Assembly (NCBI RefSeq): GCF_029211325.2
Contig: NZ_CP135996.1
Coordinates: 1,240,001-1,304,000 of the forward strand
Direction: 5' to 3'
Length of the DNA: 64,000 nt
From: Caproicibacterium argilliputei
Lineage (GTDB): Bacteria; Bacillota; Clostridia; Oscillospirales; Acutalibacteraceae
Shown: positions 8,022 to 17,955 of the stretch, one piece after another
How the letters are laid out: every line of letters begins with the position of its first letter
Position numbering within the stretch: position 1 is the first letter of the stretch
Notes under the pieces: generated by a model
Seen by the model: only the letters and a program-made list of their open reading frames with translations
Told to the model about the DNA's origin: nothing
Databases searched by the model: none
Made by a program: the position numbers and the translations under genes

Positions 8022-10133
8022 GTGTCAAAGCTAGTCATTGTGGAGTCGCCTGCCAAGGCGAAAACCATTAAGAAATATTTGGGCCGTGGTTATGACGTGG
8101 TCGCTTCGATGGGCCATGTCCGTGACCTGCCGGAAAACCGACTGAGCGTTAAAGTCAGTGATAACTTCAAGCCGCAGTATGCCATTATCAAGGGCAAGGA
8201 AAAACTGGTGGACGAGCTGAAGGAAAAAGCGGAAAAAAGCGACTCTGTTCTGTTGGCAACGGACCCTGACCGCGAGGGAGAGGCCATTTCTTGGCATTTG
8301 GCTTATATTTTAGGCTTGGATGTCGGCGATACAAACCGCGTGACCTTTAATGAGATTACGAAAACCGGAATTGAAAACGGTATGCAGCATCCGCGCACCA
8401 TTGATATGGACTTGGTCAATGCCCAGCAGGCGCGCCGGATTCTGGACCGTCTGGTCGGCTACAAGCTCAGCCCGTTTCTGTCGCAGAAAATCCGCCGCGG
8501 GCTTTCCGGCGGCCGCGTGCAGAGTGTGGCGGTGCGCATTATTGTGGATCGGGAAGAGGAGATCCGGGCGTTTAAGCCGGAAGAATATTGGTCAATTGAC
8601 GGCAAGTTTGCACCGGCCAAAGGCACTTCCCGCAAGCAGTTTACCGCCAGCTTTTACGGAACCAGCGAGGGCAAGCTGAAGATTTCCAGTCAGGAAGAAG
8701 CCGATAAGATCCTTGCGGAACTGGAAAATGCAGATTATGTGGTAACCAAGGTGAAAAAGGGAACCCGCCGCAAAAGTCCCGCACCGCCATTTATTACTTC
8801 CACGCTGCAGCAGGAAGCAAGTCGCCGACTGGGCTTTACGGCGCGCCGCACCATGAAAGCAGCGCAGGAACTTTACGAAGGCATTGAAATTGAGGGAATG
8901 GGCGCTGTCGGCTTAATTACCTATATGCGTACGGATTCTCTGCGCCTGAGTGAAGATGCCCTTGCGGCAGCGGCGGCTTATATCGAAGAGCGCTGGGGCA
9001 AAAAATATTTGCCGGATACCCCGCGCCATTTTAAAACCAAAGCCAATGCACAGGACGGTCATGAAGCCATTCGTCCCGCAACGCCGAGCATTACGCCGGA
9101 GCAGGTCAAAGAAAGTCTGACCGGTGACCAGTATAAACTCTATAAGCTGATTTGGGAGCGGTTTATTGCCTGCCAGATGAGCAATTGCCTGCAGGCAACC
9201 ACGCAGGCGGAAATTACAGCGGGCGCGTATTTATTTAAAGCCAGCGGTTATACCGTAACCTTTGACGGTTTTACGGTGCTGTATGAAGAAAAGAAAGATG
9301 AAAATGAGTCGGATGCGGGCGGTACGCTGCCACCCCTGGAAAAGGATATGCCCCTCAAGTGCAAGGAAATCAAGGGGAACCAGCACTTTACCCAGCCCCC
9401 TGCCCGCTACACAGAGGCAAGCCTGATTAAGGCGCTGGAGGAAAACGGCATCGGTCGCCCCAGCACCTATGCCGCCACGATCAGCACGATTTTAAACCGC
9501 GAGTACGTGGTGCGCGAGGCAAAAGCGCTCAAACCGACCGAGCTTGGCGAAGTGATGACCAAACTGATGAGAGAGCGCTTCCCGAAAGTTGTCAATGTGA
9601 AATTTACGGCACAGGTGGAAAACGAACTGGATGAAGTGCAGAACGGCAAGGTCGAGTGGGTGCAGGCTGTGCATGATTTCTACGATGACTTTGCAGAAAC
9701 TCTGAAAGTTGCCAAAGAGCAGATGAAGGATGTAAAAATCCAACTCAAAGAAGATGAAACCGACATCATCTGCGAAAAATGTGGTCGCCGCATGGTGGTC
9801 AAAATGGGTCGGTACGGTAAGTTTATTGCCTGCCCTGGTTATCCGGAGTGCAAAAACATCAAGAAGTACGTGGAGAAAAACGGCGCAAAGTGCCCGAAGT
9901 GTGGCGGCGACGTGGTGATTAAGCACACCAAAAAGGGCCGCGTTTTTTATGGATGTGAGAATTATCCGAATTGTGATTTTGTGTCTTGGGATGAACCAAC
10001 CAAAGAACTGTGCCCGAAGTGCGGAAAAACGCTGCTGAAGAAAAAAGGTAAAAATCCGAAGTTTTACTGTGTTACTCCAGACTGCGGCTATGAGCGCGTT
10101 GGGGAAGACAAAACCGAGGAGGATGAATCCTAA
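8022..10133 (+). CDS. topA: DNA topoisomerase I
   Basis: Type IA topoisomerase that relaxes negative supercoils. It starts at GTG 8022, giving VESPAKAKTIKKYLG, the first Toprim motif, then DPDREGEAISWH (second Toprim motif) and the active-site region GLITYMRTDSLR with the catalytic tyrosine. The C-terminus carries three zinc-ribbon modules (CEKCGRRM, CPKCGGDV, CPKCGKTL), each with four cysteines. Length is 703 residues, normal for Firmicutes. trmFO follows closely. Confidence 0.97.
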   Translation: MSKLVIVESPAKAKTIKKYLGRGYDVVASMGHVRDLPENRLSVKVSDNFKPQYAIIKGKEKLVDELKEKAEKSDSVLLATDPDREGEAISWHLAYILGLDVGDTNRVTFNEITKTGIENGMQHPRTIDMDLVNAQQARRILDRLVGYKLSPFLSQKIRRGLSGGRVQSVAVRIIVDREEEIRAFKPEEYWSIDGKFAPAKGTSRKQFTASFYGTSEGKLKISSQEEADKILAELENADYVVTKVKKGTRRKSPAPPFITSTLQQEASRRLGFTARRTMKAAQELYEGIEIEGMGAVGLITYMRTDSLRLSEDALAAAAAYIEERWGKKYLPDTPRHFKTKANAQDGHEAIRPATPSITPEQVKESLTGDQYKLYKLIWERFIACQMSNCLQATTQAEITAGAYLFKASGYTVTFDGFTVLYEEKKDENESDAGGTLPPLEKDMPLKCKEIKGNQHFTQPPARYTEASLIKALEENGIGRPSTYAATISTILNREYVVREAKALKPTELGEVMTKLMRERFPKVVNVKFTAQVENELDEVQNGKVEWVQAVHDFYDDFAETLKVAKEQMKDVKIQLKEDETDIICEKCGRRMVVKMGRYGKFIACPGYPECKNIKKYVEKNGAKCPKCGGDVVIKHTKKGRVFYGCENYPNCDFVSWDEPTKELCPKCGKTLLKKKGKNPKFYCVTPDCGYERVGEDKTEEDES

Positions 10134-10153
10134 TGCAGCCGGCAGGAGGGCAT

Positions 10154-11500
10154 ATGGGCATAACGGTCATTGGCGCGGGACTGGCAGGCTGTGAAGCGGC
10201 GTGGCAGATTGCGGAAAACGGCGGAGAAGTGGAATTGGTGGAGATGAAGCCGGAAAAATATACGCCGGCGCATAAAAGTCCCGACTTTGCGGAGCTGATT
10301 TGTTCCAATTCCCTGAAGGCGGAGCGCATGGACAGCGCCGCCGGTCTGCTGAAAGAAGAAATGCGCCGGATGGGTTCTCTGCTGGTGCCGTGTGCACTGC
10401 AGACGCGTGTTGCCGCCGGTGGTGCGCTGGCAGTGGATCGCGAGCGCTTTTCCGCTATGGTTACAGATAAAATCCACAGCCATCCGCACATTCACTGTGT
10501 CAGCCGCGAATGCACGAAAATCCCACAAAGCGGAGTTGTGGTTCTTGCAACCGGACCGCTTACCAGCGACGCGCTTGCCGCAGAGATTGCGGCGCTGTGC
10601 GGCGGCGGGCTTCGCTTTTACGACGCCGCCGCGCCCATCGTCACGGCGGAAAGTCTTGATTGGGACAAGGTCTTCGCCGCGTCCCGTTACGGAAAAGGGG
10701 ACGGTGCGGATTATCTGAACTGTCCCATGAACCAAGAGGAGTATGCGCGGTTCTACGAAGAACTGGTTCACGCGGAGCGCGCGCCCCTGCATGACTGCGA
10801 TGTGCGCGACCCCAAAGTGTATGAGGGCTGTATGCCGGTGGAAATCATGGCACAGCGCGGTGCGGACACCCTGCGCTTCGGCCCGCTGAAGCCGGTTGGC
10901 CTGCGCGATCCGCGCACCGGACACCGACCGTGGGCGGTGGTGCAGCTGCGCCGGGAAAATGCGGCGGGTACGCTGTACAATCTGGTTGGGTTTCAGACCA
11001 ACTTGAAGTTTGGCGAGCAGAAGCGCGTGTTCGGTCTCATTCCCGGTTTGGAAAATGCGGCTTTTACCCGTTTTGGCGTGATGCACCGCAATACTTTTTT
11101 AAATGCACCTGCGGTTCTGGACAGCACGTTTCAGCTGCGGGAGGAGCGGCGGCTCTTTTTCGCCGGGCAGATGACCGGCGTGGAGGGTTACATGGAGTCG
11201 GCATCTTCCGGACTGCTTGCCGGCAGAAATGCGCTGCGTTATGTGCGGCAAAAATCGCTGCTGACACCGCCGGAAACAACCATGACCGGTGCACTGGCAC
11301 GCTGGGTGCAGTTCGGCGGAAGCGGGGATTACCAGCCTTTGGGCGCAAACTTCGGGATCATGCCGCCCATAGAGCCGCACATCCGGGATAAGCGGCAGCG
11401 CTATGCCGCCTTTGCAGAACGCGCTTTGGAGAATCTGGCGGACTTTATGAAGGAAAATGGCTGGGATTCTGCCGCAGGGCAGGCTTCGCCATGTATATAG
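10154..11500 (+). CDS. trmFO: tRNA uracil-54 C5-methyltransferase TrmFO
   Basis: TrmFO makes ribothymidine at tRNA position 54 using methylenetetrahydrofolate and FAD. The FAD-binding GAGLAGCEAAW lies near the N-terminus, and NSLKAERMDSAAGLLKEEMR and GQMTGVEGYMESASSGLLAG are family hallmarks. The ATG at 10154 is preferred over 10133 because GGAGGG lies seven bases before it and the protein then begins MGITVIGAG. It follows topA by 20 bases. Length is 448 residues. Confidence 0.95.
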   Translation: MGITVIGAGLAGCEAAWQIAENGGEVELVEMKPEKYTPAHKSPDFAELICSNSLKAERMDSAAGLLKEEMRRMGSLLVPCALQTRVAAGGALAVDRERFSAMVTDKIHSHPHIHCVSRECTKIPQSGVVVLATGPLTSDALAAEIAALCGGGLRFYDAAAPIVTAESLDWDKVFAASRYGKGDGADYLNCPMNQEEYARFYEELVHAERAPLHDCDVRDPKVYEGCMPVEIMAQRGADTLRFGPLKPVGLRDPRTGHRPWAVVQLRRENAAGTLYNLVGFQTNLKFGEQKRVFGLIPGLENAAFTRFGVMHRNTFLNAPAVLDSTFQLREERRLFFAGQMTGVEGYMESASSGLLAGRNALRYVRQKSLLTPPETTMTGALARWVQFGGSGDYQPLGANFGIMPPIEPHIRDKRQRYAAFAERALENLADFMKENGWDSAAGQASPCI

Positions 11501-11548
11501 GAATCGTTTCGCAGGTTGCAGATACAGATACTTACAGGAGGAAACCAT

Positions 11549-12571
11549 ATGAAAATTATTGTGGATGCGTTTGGCGGAGACAATGCGCCTTTGGAGATTC
11601 TGAAGGGCTGTGCGCAGGCAGTACAGGAACTGGGTCTGGAAATTCTGCTGACCGGTCGCAAAGACGTTATTGAAAAAGTCGCAAAGGAAAACGCGGTTTC
11701 CATGGAGAAAATGGAGATTGTCGACTGTCCGGATGTCATTGACATGAACGACGCCGGTACCGACATTATGCGCTCCGGAAAAAACTCTTCCATGGCGGTC
11801 GGTCTGCAGAAGCTTGCGGAGGGTGCCGGCGACGCATTTCTGTCCGCGGGCAACAGCGGCGCGCTGACGGTGGGCGCAACCTTTCTTGTAAAGCGCATTA
11901 AGGGGATTAAGCGGATTGCGTTTGCGCCGGTTATGCCCAGCGCAGACGGCTGCTTTATGCTGGTTGACGGTGGCGCCAATGTGGACTGCAAACCCGAGAT
12001 GCTTTCACAATTCGGGCTGATGGGTGCCATTTACATGAAAAAAGTCATGCAGGTGCAAAACCCGCGCGTCGGTCTGCTGAATGTTGGTACGGAGGAGCAT
12101 AAAGGCGGCGAACTGCAGCATGGCGCGTATGCGCTGCTCAAGCAAAGTGAGCTGAATTTTATCGGCAACGTTGAGGCGCGCGATGTGCCGGACGGCGCGG
12201 TGGATGTTTTGGTTGCTGATGGCTTTTCCGGCAATGTACTGCTCAAAACCTTTGAGGGCACTGCTATGATGATTCTGCATAAATTTAAGGCGGTACTTAC
12301 CAAGAGTACGAAAAACAAGCTTGCCGCTGCCGTAATGCTGAAAGACATCGGCGGCCTAAAAAAGACCATGGATTACAAAGAGTATGGCGGGGCGCCGCTG
12401 CTTGGTTGTACCAAACCGGTCTTTAAGTCGCACGGGAATGCGGATGCAAAGACGTTTTACAATGCCCTGCGCCTGACCAAGGCCTATGTCGAAGGGAACG
12501 TTGCGGACGAAATCGCGCAGAGCGTTGCCTCCTACAAAGCACGCACAGATGCTGCAAAGGAGGATGCATAA
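11549..12571 (+). CDS. plsX: Phosphate acyltransferase PlsX
   Basis: PlsX converts acyl-ACP to acyl-phosphate at the start of phospholipid synthesis. The product begins MKIIVDAFGGDNAPLEI and includes LSAGNSGALTVGATF and DGFSGNVLLKTFEG. AGGAGG lies before the ATG at 11549. Its last base is shared with the rnc start (TAATG). The acpP gene that often sits between plsX and rnc is absent here. Confidence 0.95.
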   Translation: MKIIVDAFGGDNAPLEILKGCAQAVQELGLEILLTGRKDVIEKVAKENAVSMEKMEIVDCPDVIDMNDAGTDIMRSGKNSSMAVGLQKLAEGAGDAFLSAGNSGALTVGATFLVKRIKGIKRIAFAPVMPSADGCFMLVDGGANVDCKPEMLSQFGLMGAIYMKKVMQVQNPRVGLLNVGTEEHKGGELQHGAYALLKQSELNFIGNVEARDVPDGAVDVLVADGFSGNVLLKTFEGTAMMILHKFKAVLTKSTKNKLAAAVMLKDIGGLKKTMDYKEYGGAPLLGCTKPVFKSHGNADAKTFYNALRLTKAYVEGNVADEIAQSVASYKARTDAAKEDA

Positions 12572-13257
12572 TGAAGGATTTGTCGCCTCTGGAGGAAAAA
12601 ATCGGATATGTGTTTCAAGACAAGCAGCTGCTGCTGAATGCACTGACGCATTCTTCCTATGCAAATGAGGCGCACGCACCCAATGGCAGCAATGAGCGTC
12701 TGGAATTTTTGGGCGACAGTGTGCTGGGGTTTGTAGTTGCAGATTATCTGTACCGGCATTTTCCGGAGTGGCCGGAAGGTCGCTTGACGAAAATCCGCGC
12801 GGCGCTGGTCTGCGAGCAGGCGTGCTGTGACTTTTCCCGCCAGATGCACGTGGGCGATTTCCTGCGCCTGAGCCATGGGGAGCAGAACAGCGGCGGTCGC
12901 ATCCGCACCTCCATCCTTGCGGATGCTTTTGAGTCCATTACCGCTGCCATTTATCTGGACGGCGGTTTTCAGCAGGCGCGGGATTTTATCCTGCGCTTTA
13001 CACTGCCAGCGCTGAAAACACTGCACAGCAAAGCACCGTTTCGTGACTATAAAACCAAGCTGCAGGAGATTATTCAGCGCAACCCGGGTGAAAAGCTTTC
13101 CTATGTACTGACCGGAGAATCCGGCCCTGACCACGACAAGCACTTTACAGTAGAGGTTCACCTAAATAGCAACGTTATCGGCAAGGGCGGCGGACACACG
13201 AAAAAGGACGCGGAGCAGCAGGCTGCGCGGGAAGCGCTGGAACTGATGGGCTATTGA
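12571..13257 (+). CDS. rnc: Ribonuclease III
   Basis: Cuts double-stranded RNA in rRNA and mRNA processing. The 228-residue protein has the signature ERLEFLGDSVLGFVVADYL, the second metal-site acidic residues in ADAFESITAAIYLDGG, and a C-terminal double-stranded RNA-binding domain (KTKLQEIIQRNPG to KKDAEQQAAREAL). It overlaps both neighbours by a few bases. Confidence 0.96.
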   Translation: MKDLSPLEEKIGYVFQDKQLLLNALTHSSYANEAHAPNGSNERLEFLGDSVLGFVVADYLYRHFPEWPEGRLTKIRAALVCEQACCDFSRQMHVGDFLRLSHGEQNSGGRIRTSILADAFESITAAIYLDGGFQQARDFILRFTLPALKTLHSKAPFRDYKTKLQEIIQRNPGEKLSYVLTGESGPDHDKHFTVEVHLNSNVIGKGGGHTKKDAEQQAAREALELMGY

Positions 13258-14288
13258 AACACGCAAATGTAGCGGTCTTTGTACCGCATATCGGCTGCTC
13301 GCACAGGTGCAGCTTCTGCGACCAACAGATGATTACCGGCAGACAGCGCGGACCCACTCCGCAGGAGGTGTGTGACGCCGCCCAGACCGCGCTGACCTCC
13401 CTTGGCGAAGATGCCGCAAATGCGGAAATTGCCTTTTTCGGCGGCAGCTTTACGGCGGTAGATTCGGTTTACCGCCGAAGCCTTTTGGAGGCAGCGTATC
13501 CCTATGTGCACGATGGGCTTTTCGCGGGGATTCGCCTTTCTACCAGGCCGGACGCGATTGATGATGAAATTTTAGACGAACTTTGCCATTACGGCGTTAC
13601 CACGGTTGAGCTTGGCGCGCAGAGCATGGATGATGCGGTTCTGTACAGAAACGGCCGCGGCCATACGGCGGCGCAGGTGTGCGCTGCCGCACAAAGCATT
13701 ACTGCCCGCGGCTTGCGTTTGGGCTTGCAGATGATGACCGGACTGCCGGGAGATACGCCGCAGGGCGCTTTGCAGACAGCGGCGCGTTTTGCGGCGCTGC
13801 GTCCGGCGGAAGTGCGGATTTACCCGACCATTGTGCTACCGGGGACGCAGCTTGCGCAGTGGTATCGGGCGGGTACCTATCAGCCGGAAACGCTGGAAGA
13901 GGCGGTCAGCCTGTGTGCCGAGCTGCTTTCCTTTTTTGAGGAGCGTAGCATTCGTGTGATTCGTCTTGGTTTGCACGCCTCCCCGCAGCTGGAAAAAGAG
14001 CGTCTGGCGGGGCCGTGGCATCCGGCGTTTCGCGAACTGTGCGAAAGCCGCCGCTGGCTTTGCCGCCTGCAGCGGGCACTGCGGGAAAAGCCACACGGAA
14101 CCTATCACTTTACGGTTCCGGAAAAACAGCTTTCTCAGGCAAAAGGGCAGAAAAAGGCAAATCTTTCCGCGCTGGAAACGATGGGCTGGCACGTGGAAAT
14201 TTCGGCGGGCGGGCAGTTCCACCTGCTGGAATCTGCCGGACCCGCTTCAAAAAAGGAGACTTGCATGCATGCTGATTCGCTCACTTGA
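13254..14288 (+). CDS. Elp3-like radical SAM protein
   Basis: Starts at TTG 13254, overlapping the rnc stop. Near the N-terminus CSHRCSFC gives the CX3CX2C cluster ligands of a radical SAM enzyme; FFGGSFTAVD and LSTRPDAIDDEIL are typical of the Elp3-like subfamily. There is no GNAT acetyltransferase domain, so it is the short bacterial form, found beside rnc and smc in many clostridia. The substrate is unknown; tRNA modification is a guess from the family name. Length is 344 residues, and the smc start lies inside its last 20 bases. Confidence 0.88.
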   Translation: MKHANVAVFVPHIGCSHRCSFCDQQMITGRQRGPTPQEVCDAAQTALTSLGEDAANAEIAFFGGSFTAVDSVYRRSLLEAAYPYVHDGLFAGIRLSTRPDAIDDEILDELCHYGVTTVELGAQSMDDAVLYRNGRGHTAAQVCAAAQSITARGLRLGLQMMTGLPGDTPQGALQTAARFAALRPAEVRIYPTIVLPGTQLAQWYRAGTYQPETLEEAVSLCAELLSFFEERSIRVIRLGLHASPQLEKERLAGPWHPAFRELCESRRWLCRLQRALREKPHGTYHFTVPEKQLSQAKGQKKANLSALETMGWHVEISAGGQFHLLESAGPASKKETCMHADSLT

Positions 14289-17200
14289 GATTCAGGGATT
14301 CAAGACCTTCCCCGATAAAACCGTCCTGCAGTTTAACCGCGGGATTACGGCCGTGGTCGGGCCAAACGGCAGCGGCAAAAGCAACATCAGTGACGCGGTG
14401 CGCTGGGTGCTGGGCGAGCAGAGCGTAAAAACACTGCGCTGCACCAAAATGGAGGACGTTATTTTTAACGGCACCCCGCAGCGAAAGGCGCAGGGCTTTG
14501 CTGAGGTTACGCTGAACATTGATAACCGTGACCGGCAGCTTCCGTTTGACAAGGATGAAGTGGCGGTTACCCGCCGGTATTACCGCAGCGGTGAAAGCGA
14601 ATACTTAATCAATAAAGCTGCGGTGCGCCTGCGCGATGTCAACGAATTGTTTATGGACACCGGGTTGGGGCGCGACGGCTACTCTGTCATCGGGCAGGGT
14701 CGTATTGACGCGATTGTCAGCGCGCGCAGTGAAGACCGGCGCGAAATCTTTGAGGAGGCAGCGGGTATTTCCCGCTACCGGTACCGCAAAGCGGAAAGCG
14801 AGCACCGCTTGGATGCCGCAGAAGAAAATCTGCTGCGCCTGCGCGACATTCTCACTGAGTTGGAGGGGCGCGTTGCGCCGCTGAAAGAGCAAAGCGAAAA
14901 GGCACAGCAGTTCCTGACACTTTCGGAAGAGAAGAAGGGACTGGAGCTTGCCCTTTGGTTACATACACTAGAGCAGTCCGCACAAACTCTGCATCAGTAC
15001 GATGATAAGCTGACGCTGGCGCGTACCCAGCAGGACGCAGCCGAAAAAGCGTGTGCCGCACTGGACAAGTCCGCGGAAGAGAATTTTCACCAGATGACAG
15101 ACTGCGCCGCGCAGATTGACCGCGTGCGCCAGGAAAGCAGTGCCTGTGAGGAAACCGCCGCGAAAAAAGACGGAGAGGCGGATGTGCTTTGCAGTGAAGT
15201 GCGCCACGCGGAAGAAACCGTCCTGCGCCTGCAGACGGAGCTTTCGCTGTCGTCGCAGGACCATACCCGTTTGACAGAAGAAGCAGCCCAAAAGGAAGCG
15301 CAAATTGCAGCAAGCGCAACGAAAGCGGAACAGCATCGTCAGCAGATTGCGGCGTTTGAGCAGAAGCTGGAAGATCTGCGTGCGCAGATGAACCAGAACT
15401 CCGACAAGGCAGAAACGCTGTCACGTCGGCTTTCCACCCTTTCTGCGCAGGCTACGGAAAGCAAAGTCGCAGAAATGACGGCGGCCTCTGCCATTGGGGA
15501 AATCGGGATGCGCGTTTCCCAGACAGCGGAAGCGATTGCAGAGAAAGAAACGTTGCTTGCCCAACTGCAGAAGTCTAAGAAAGCCAGTACGCAGATGCTG
15601 AGCGAGATGGAAGAACGTGTTGGAAAGCTGCAGAATGCGGAGCGCGGCTTCGAACTTCGTCTGCAGACGCACCGCAAGAAGGCTGAATCCTGTCGGCAGG
15701 AGGCAGACCGGCTTTCTTTGGATGCCAAAGAGAGCTTCCGGCGTGCAGAACTTCTGGAGGCGCTGGAGCGCAACATGGAGGGCTTTCACAAAAGTGTGAA
15801 GGTTGTCATGCAGGAAGCACAGCGGGGTGCCTTGCCGGGCGTACACGGACCGGTTTCGCGGCTGCTGACTGTGCCGGATGCCTATGCAGTCGCCTTGGAA
15901 ACGGCACTGGGCACCTCTATGCAGCACCTTGTGGTCGGTACGGAAGAAGACGCCAAACGGGCAATTCAGGTTTTAAAAAGACGTGACAGCGGCCGTGCAA
16001 CCTTTTTGCCGCTCAGCACTGTGCGCGGACGTGTGCTGCAGGAACCGGGGTTGAAGCAGTGTGCCGGCTATGTGGGAATTGCCAGTGAGCTTTGCACTTC
16101 GGAAGCGTGCTACCGTGGTATTCGGGAGAGTCTACTTGGCAGGATTGCCGTTGCGGAGGATTTGGATGCCGCAGTCGAAATCGCGCGGAAGTTTCACTAT
16201 CGGTTTCGCATTGTGACCCTGGACGGGCAGGTGGTCAATGCCGGCGGTTCCCTGACGGGCGGCTCGCTGGCGCGCAATTCCGGTCTGCTCAGTCGGCGCG
16301 GTGAGATTACGCGTATTCAGAGCAAGGCGCAGGCGCAGCAAAAAGAAGCAGATGAGGCTGCGGCGGCGCTGAAAAACTGTCAGCAACAACTGGCAGACGA
16401 TGAAACAGAACTGGTGGCGGCTCGCAGAGAGTTGGCGGGTGCGCAGGAAGACCGGATTCACATGGCGGCGGATCGTGAGCAGCTTTTAAAAGACCTTGCA
16501 GGCACCGAGCAGGACTTGCAGACCCTGTGTGCGGAGCGTGAAAGCGCGTCACAGCGCCTGGCGCAGCAAAAGCGGCTGCAGGAAGAAGCACGCAGAAAGT
16601 CTGCAGATACGCAAGCGCAGGTGGCGGCTTTGCGGGCGGAGTCGGCAGCCCTGAGCGACAGCCGCGGAGAATTTAACCGGCAGAGCGATGCTTACATCGC
16701 GCAGATTCAGGAAGAACGCTTGCAGATGTTGGCGGCGGAAAAGGATCTGGAAAGTCAGCGCACCGCCCTGCAGGAACTGCAAGACCGCGCGAAAAGCAGC
16801 ACAGACCGTGCAGACACCCTGACCGCCCAGCTGGCACAGGAGAAAGACCGCATTGCGTCCCTGAAAAGCGAAACTGCCGCTGTGCGCGCGCAGGCGAAGG
16901 CACTCCGTCAGCAGGCAGCCGAAAGCAGTACCAAGATTGAACAGATTCAGGCGCGTCGGATGCAGCTGGAGCAGCAGAATACGCTTCTGCGGCAGCAGCA
17001 GCGTGACAAGGGTGTTGAGAAAGAAAATCTTGCGCAGGAATCCGCACGTTTGGAAGAACGCCGCGAAAGCCTGCAGAAACAATATGACGGTATTGCGTCC
17101 AAACTGTGGGAAGAGTATGAGCTGACCCGCCGGGAGGCGGAACCGCTTGCGGCGAAGATTGACAATCTTCCGCGGGCGCAGCGCCGTCTGAATGAACTCA

Positions 17201-17829
17201 AGGGACTGATTCGCGCGCTTGGCACGGTCAACGTTGCTGCCATTGATGAATATAAAGAAGTCAGTGAGCGGTACGAATTCCTTTCCGCACAGATACAGGA
17301 TGTGGAAAAAAGCCGGGAGGAACTGCGGCAGCTCATTCGTGAATTGACCCAGCAGATGTGCCAGCAGTTTGCGCAAAGCTTTGCGCAAATCGGCAGCAAC
17401 TTTACCGAAACATTCCGCGAGCTTTTCGGCGGCGGCACCGCCAGCCTTGCGCTGACGAATCCGGAGGATATTCTGGCTTCCGGCATTGAAATTACGGTGC
17501 AGCCGCCCGGCAAAATCGTTTCGCATTTGGAAAGCCTTTCCGGCGGAGAAAAGGCACTGGTGGCCATCGCGCTTTACTTTGCCATTATGAAAGTGTCACC
17601 GCCGCCGTTCTGTATGCTGGATGAAATTGAGGCGGCGCTTGACGATGTGAATGTGACCCGTTTCGCAAGCTACCTGCGGCGTATGACACGCAACACCCAG
17701 TTTATTGTGATTACACACCGTCGCGGCAGCATGGAAGAGGCGGATATGCTTTACGGCGTGACCATGCAGGATGAGGGCATCAGCAAGATTCTGGTGCTGC
17801 ACCCGAACGAAATTGCCAACTATCATTAA
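14269..17829 (+). CDS. smc: Chromosome segregation ATPase SMC
   Basis: The condensin ATPase, 1186 residues. Walker A GPNGSGKS is at residues 31-38, two long coiled coils flank a hinge at roughly 510-660, and the ABC signature LSGGEKALVAIALYFAI and Walker B CMLDEIEAALDD close the C-terminal head. The frame is open far upstream, but the conserved N-terminus MLIRSLEIQGFKTFPDKT fixes the ATG at 14269. The order rnc, smc, ftsY is standard for Firmicutes. Confidence 0.97.
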   Translation: MLIRSLEIQGFKTFPDKTVLQFNRGITAVVGPNGSGKSNISDAVRWVLGEQSVKTLRCTKMEDVIFNGTPQRKAQGFAEVTLNIDNRDRQLPFDKDEVAVTRRYYRSGESEYLINKAAVRLRDVNELFMDTGLGRDGYSVIGQGRIDAIVSARSEDRREIFEEAAGISRYRYRKAESEHRLDAAEENLLRLRDILTELEGRVAPLKEQSEKAQQFLTLSEEKKGLELALWLHTLEQSAQTLHQYDDKLTLARTQQDAAEKACAALDKSAEENFHQMTDCAAQIDRVRQESSACEETAAKKDGEADVLCSEVRHAEETVLRLQTELSLSSQDHTRLTEEAAQKEAQIAASATKAEQHRQQIAAFEQKLEDLRAQMNQNSDKAETLSRRLSTLSAQATESKVAEMTAASAIGEIGMRVSQTAEAIAEKETLLAQLQKSKKASTQMLSEMEERVGKLQNAERGFELRLQTHRKKAESCRQEADRLSLDAKESFRRAELLEALERNMEGFHKSVKVVMQEAQRGALPGVHGPVSRLLTVPDAYAVALETALGTSMQHLVVGTEEDAKRAIQVLKRRDSGRATFLPLSTVRGRVLQEPGLKQCAGYVGIASELCTSEACYRGIRESLLGRIAVAEDLDAAVEIARKFHYRFRIVTLDGQVVNAGGSLTGGSLARNSGLLSRRGEITRIQSKAQAQQKEADEAAAALKNCQQQLADDETELVAARRELAGAQEDRIHMAADREQLLKDLAGTEQDLQTLCAERESASQRLAQQKRLQEEARRKSADTQAQVAALRAESAALSDSRGEFNRQSDAYIAQIQEERLQMLAAEKDLESQRTALQELQDRAKSSTDRADTLTAQLAQEKDRIASLKSETAAVRAQAKALRQQAAESSTKIEQIQARRMQLEQQNTLLRQQQRDKGVEKENLAQESARLEERRESLQKQYDGIASKLWEEYELTRREAEPLAAKIDNLPRAQRRLNELKGLIRALGTVNVAAIDEYKEVSERYEFLSAQIQDVEKSREELRQLIRELTQQMCQQFAQSFAQIGSNFTETFRELFGGGTASLALTNPEDILASGIEITVQPPGKIVSHLESLSGGEKALVAIALYFAIMKVSPPPFCMLDEIEAALDDVNVTRFASYLRRMTRNTQFIVITHRRGSMEEADMLYGVTMQDEGISKILVLHPNEIANYH

Positions 17830-17843
17830 CATAGCTTTTGCGT

Positions 17844-17873
17844 AAATCGACCGGGCGGTTGTCCGGCCGATTT
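17844..17873 (+). other. Inverted repeat between smc and ftsY
   Basis: AAATCG and CCGG pair with CCGG and CGATTT around a short loop. There is no T run after it, so it may be a weak terminator or an RNA-stability hairpin. Confidence 0.5.
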
Positions 17874-17955
17874 GCATACGGCGGTCTGTTTGTGTTATGA
17901 TGAAAAAAAGACTGCTGTTTCAAAAAAATTCTTGTTTGTACAGGAGGTCCGGCAG

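Noticed and set aside
13966..14268. Possible 101-residue N-terminal extension of SMC
   Set aside because: It overlaps the radical SAM gene in another frame, and SMC proteins begin at the MLIRSLEIQGFKTF segment.
16549..17526. Long minus-strand frame under smc
   Set aside because: Shadow of the coiled-coil coding sequence; no start context or motifs.
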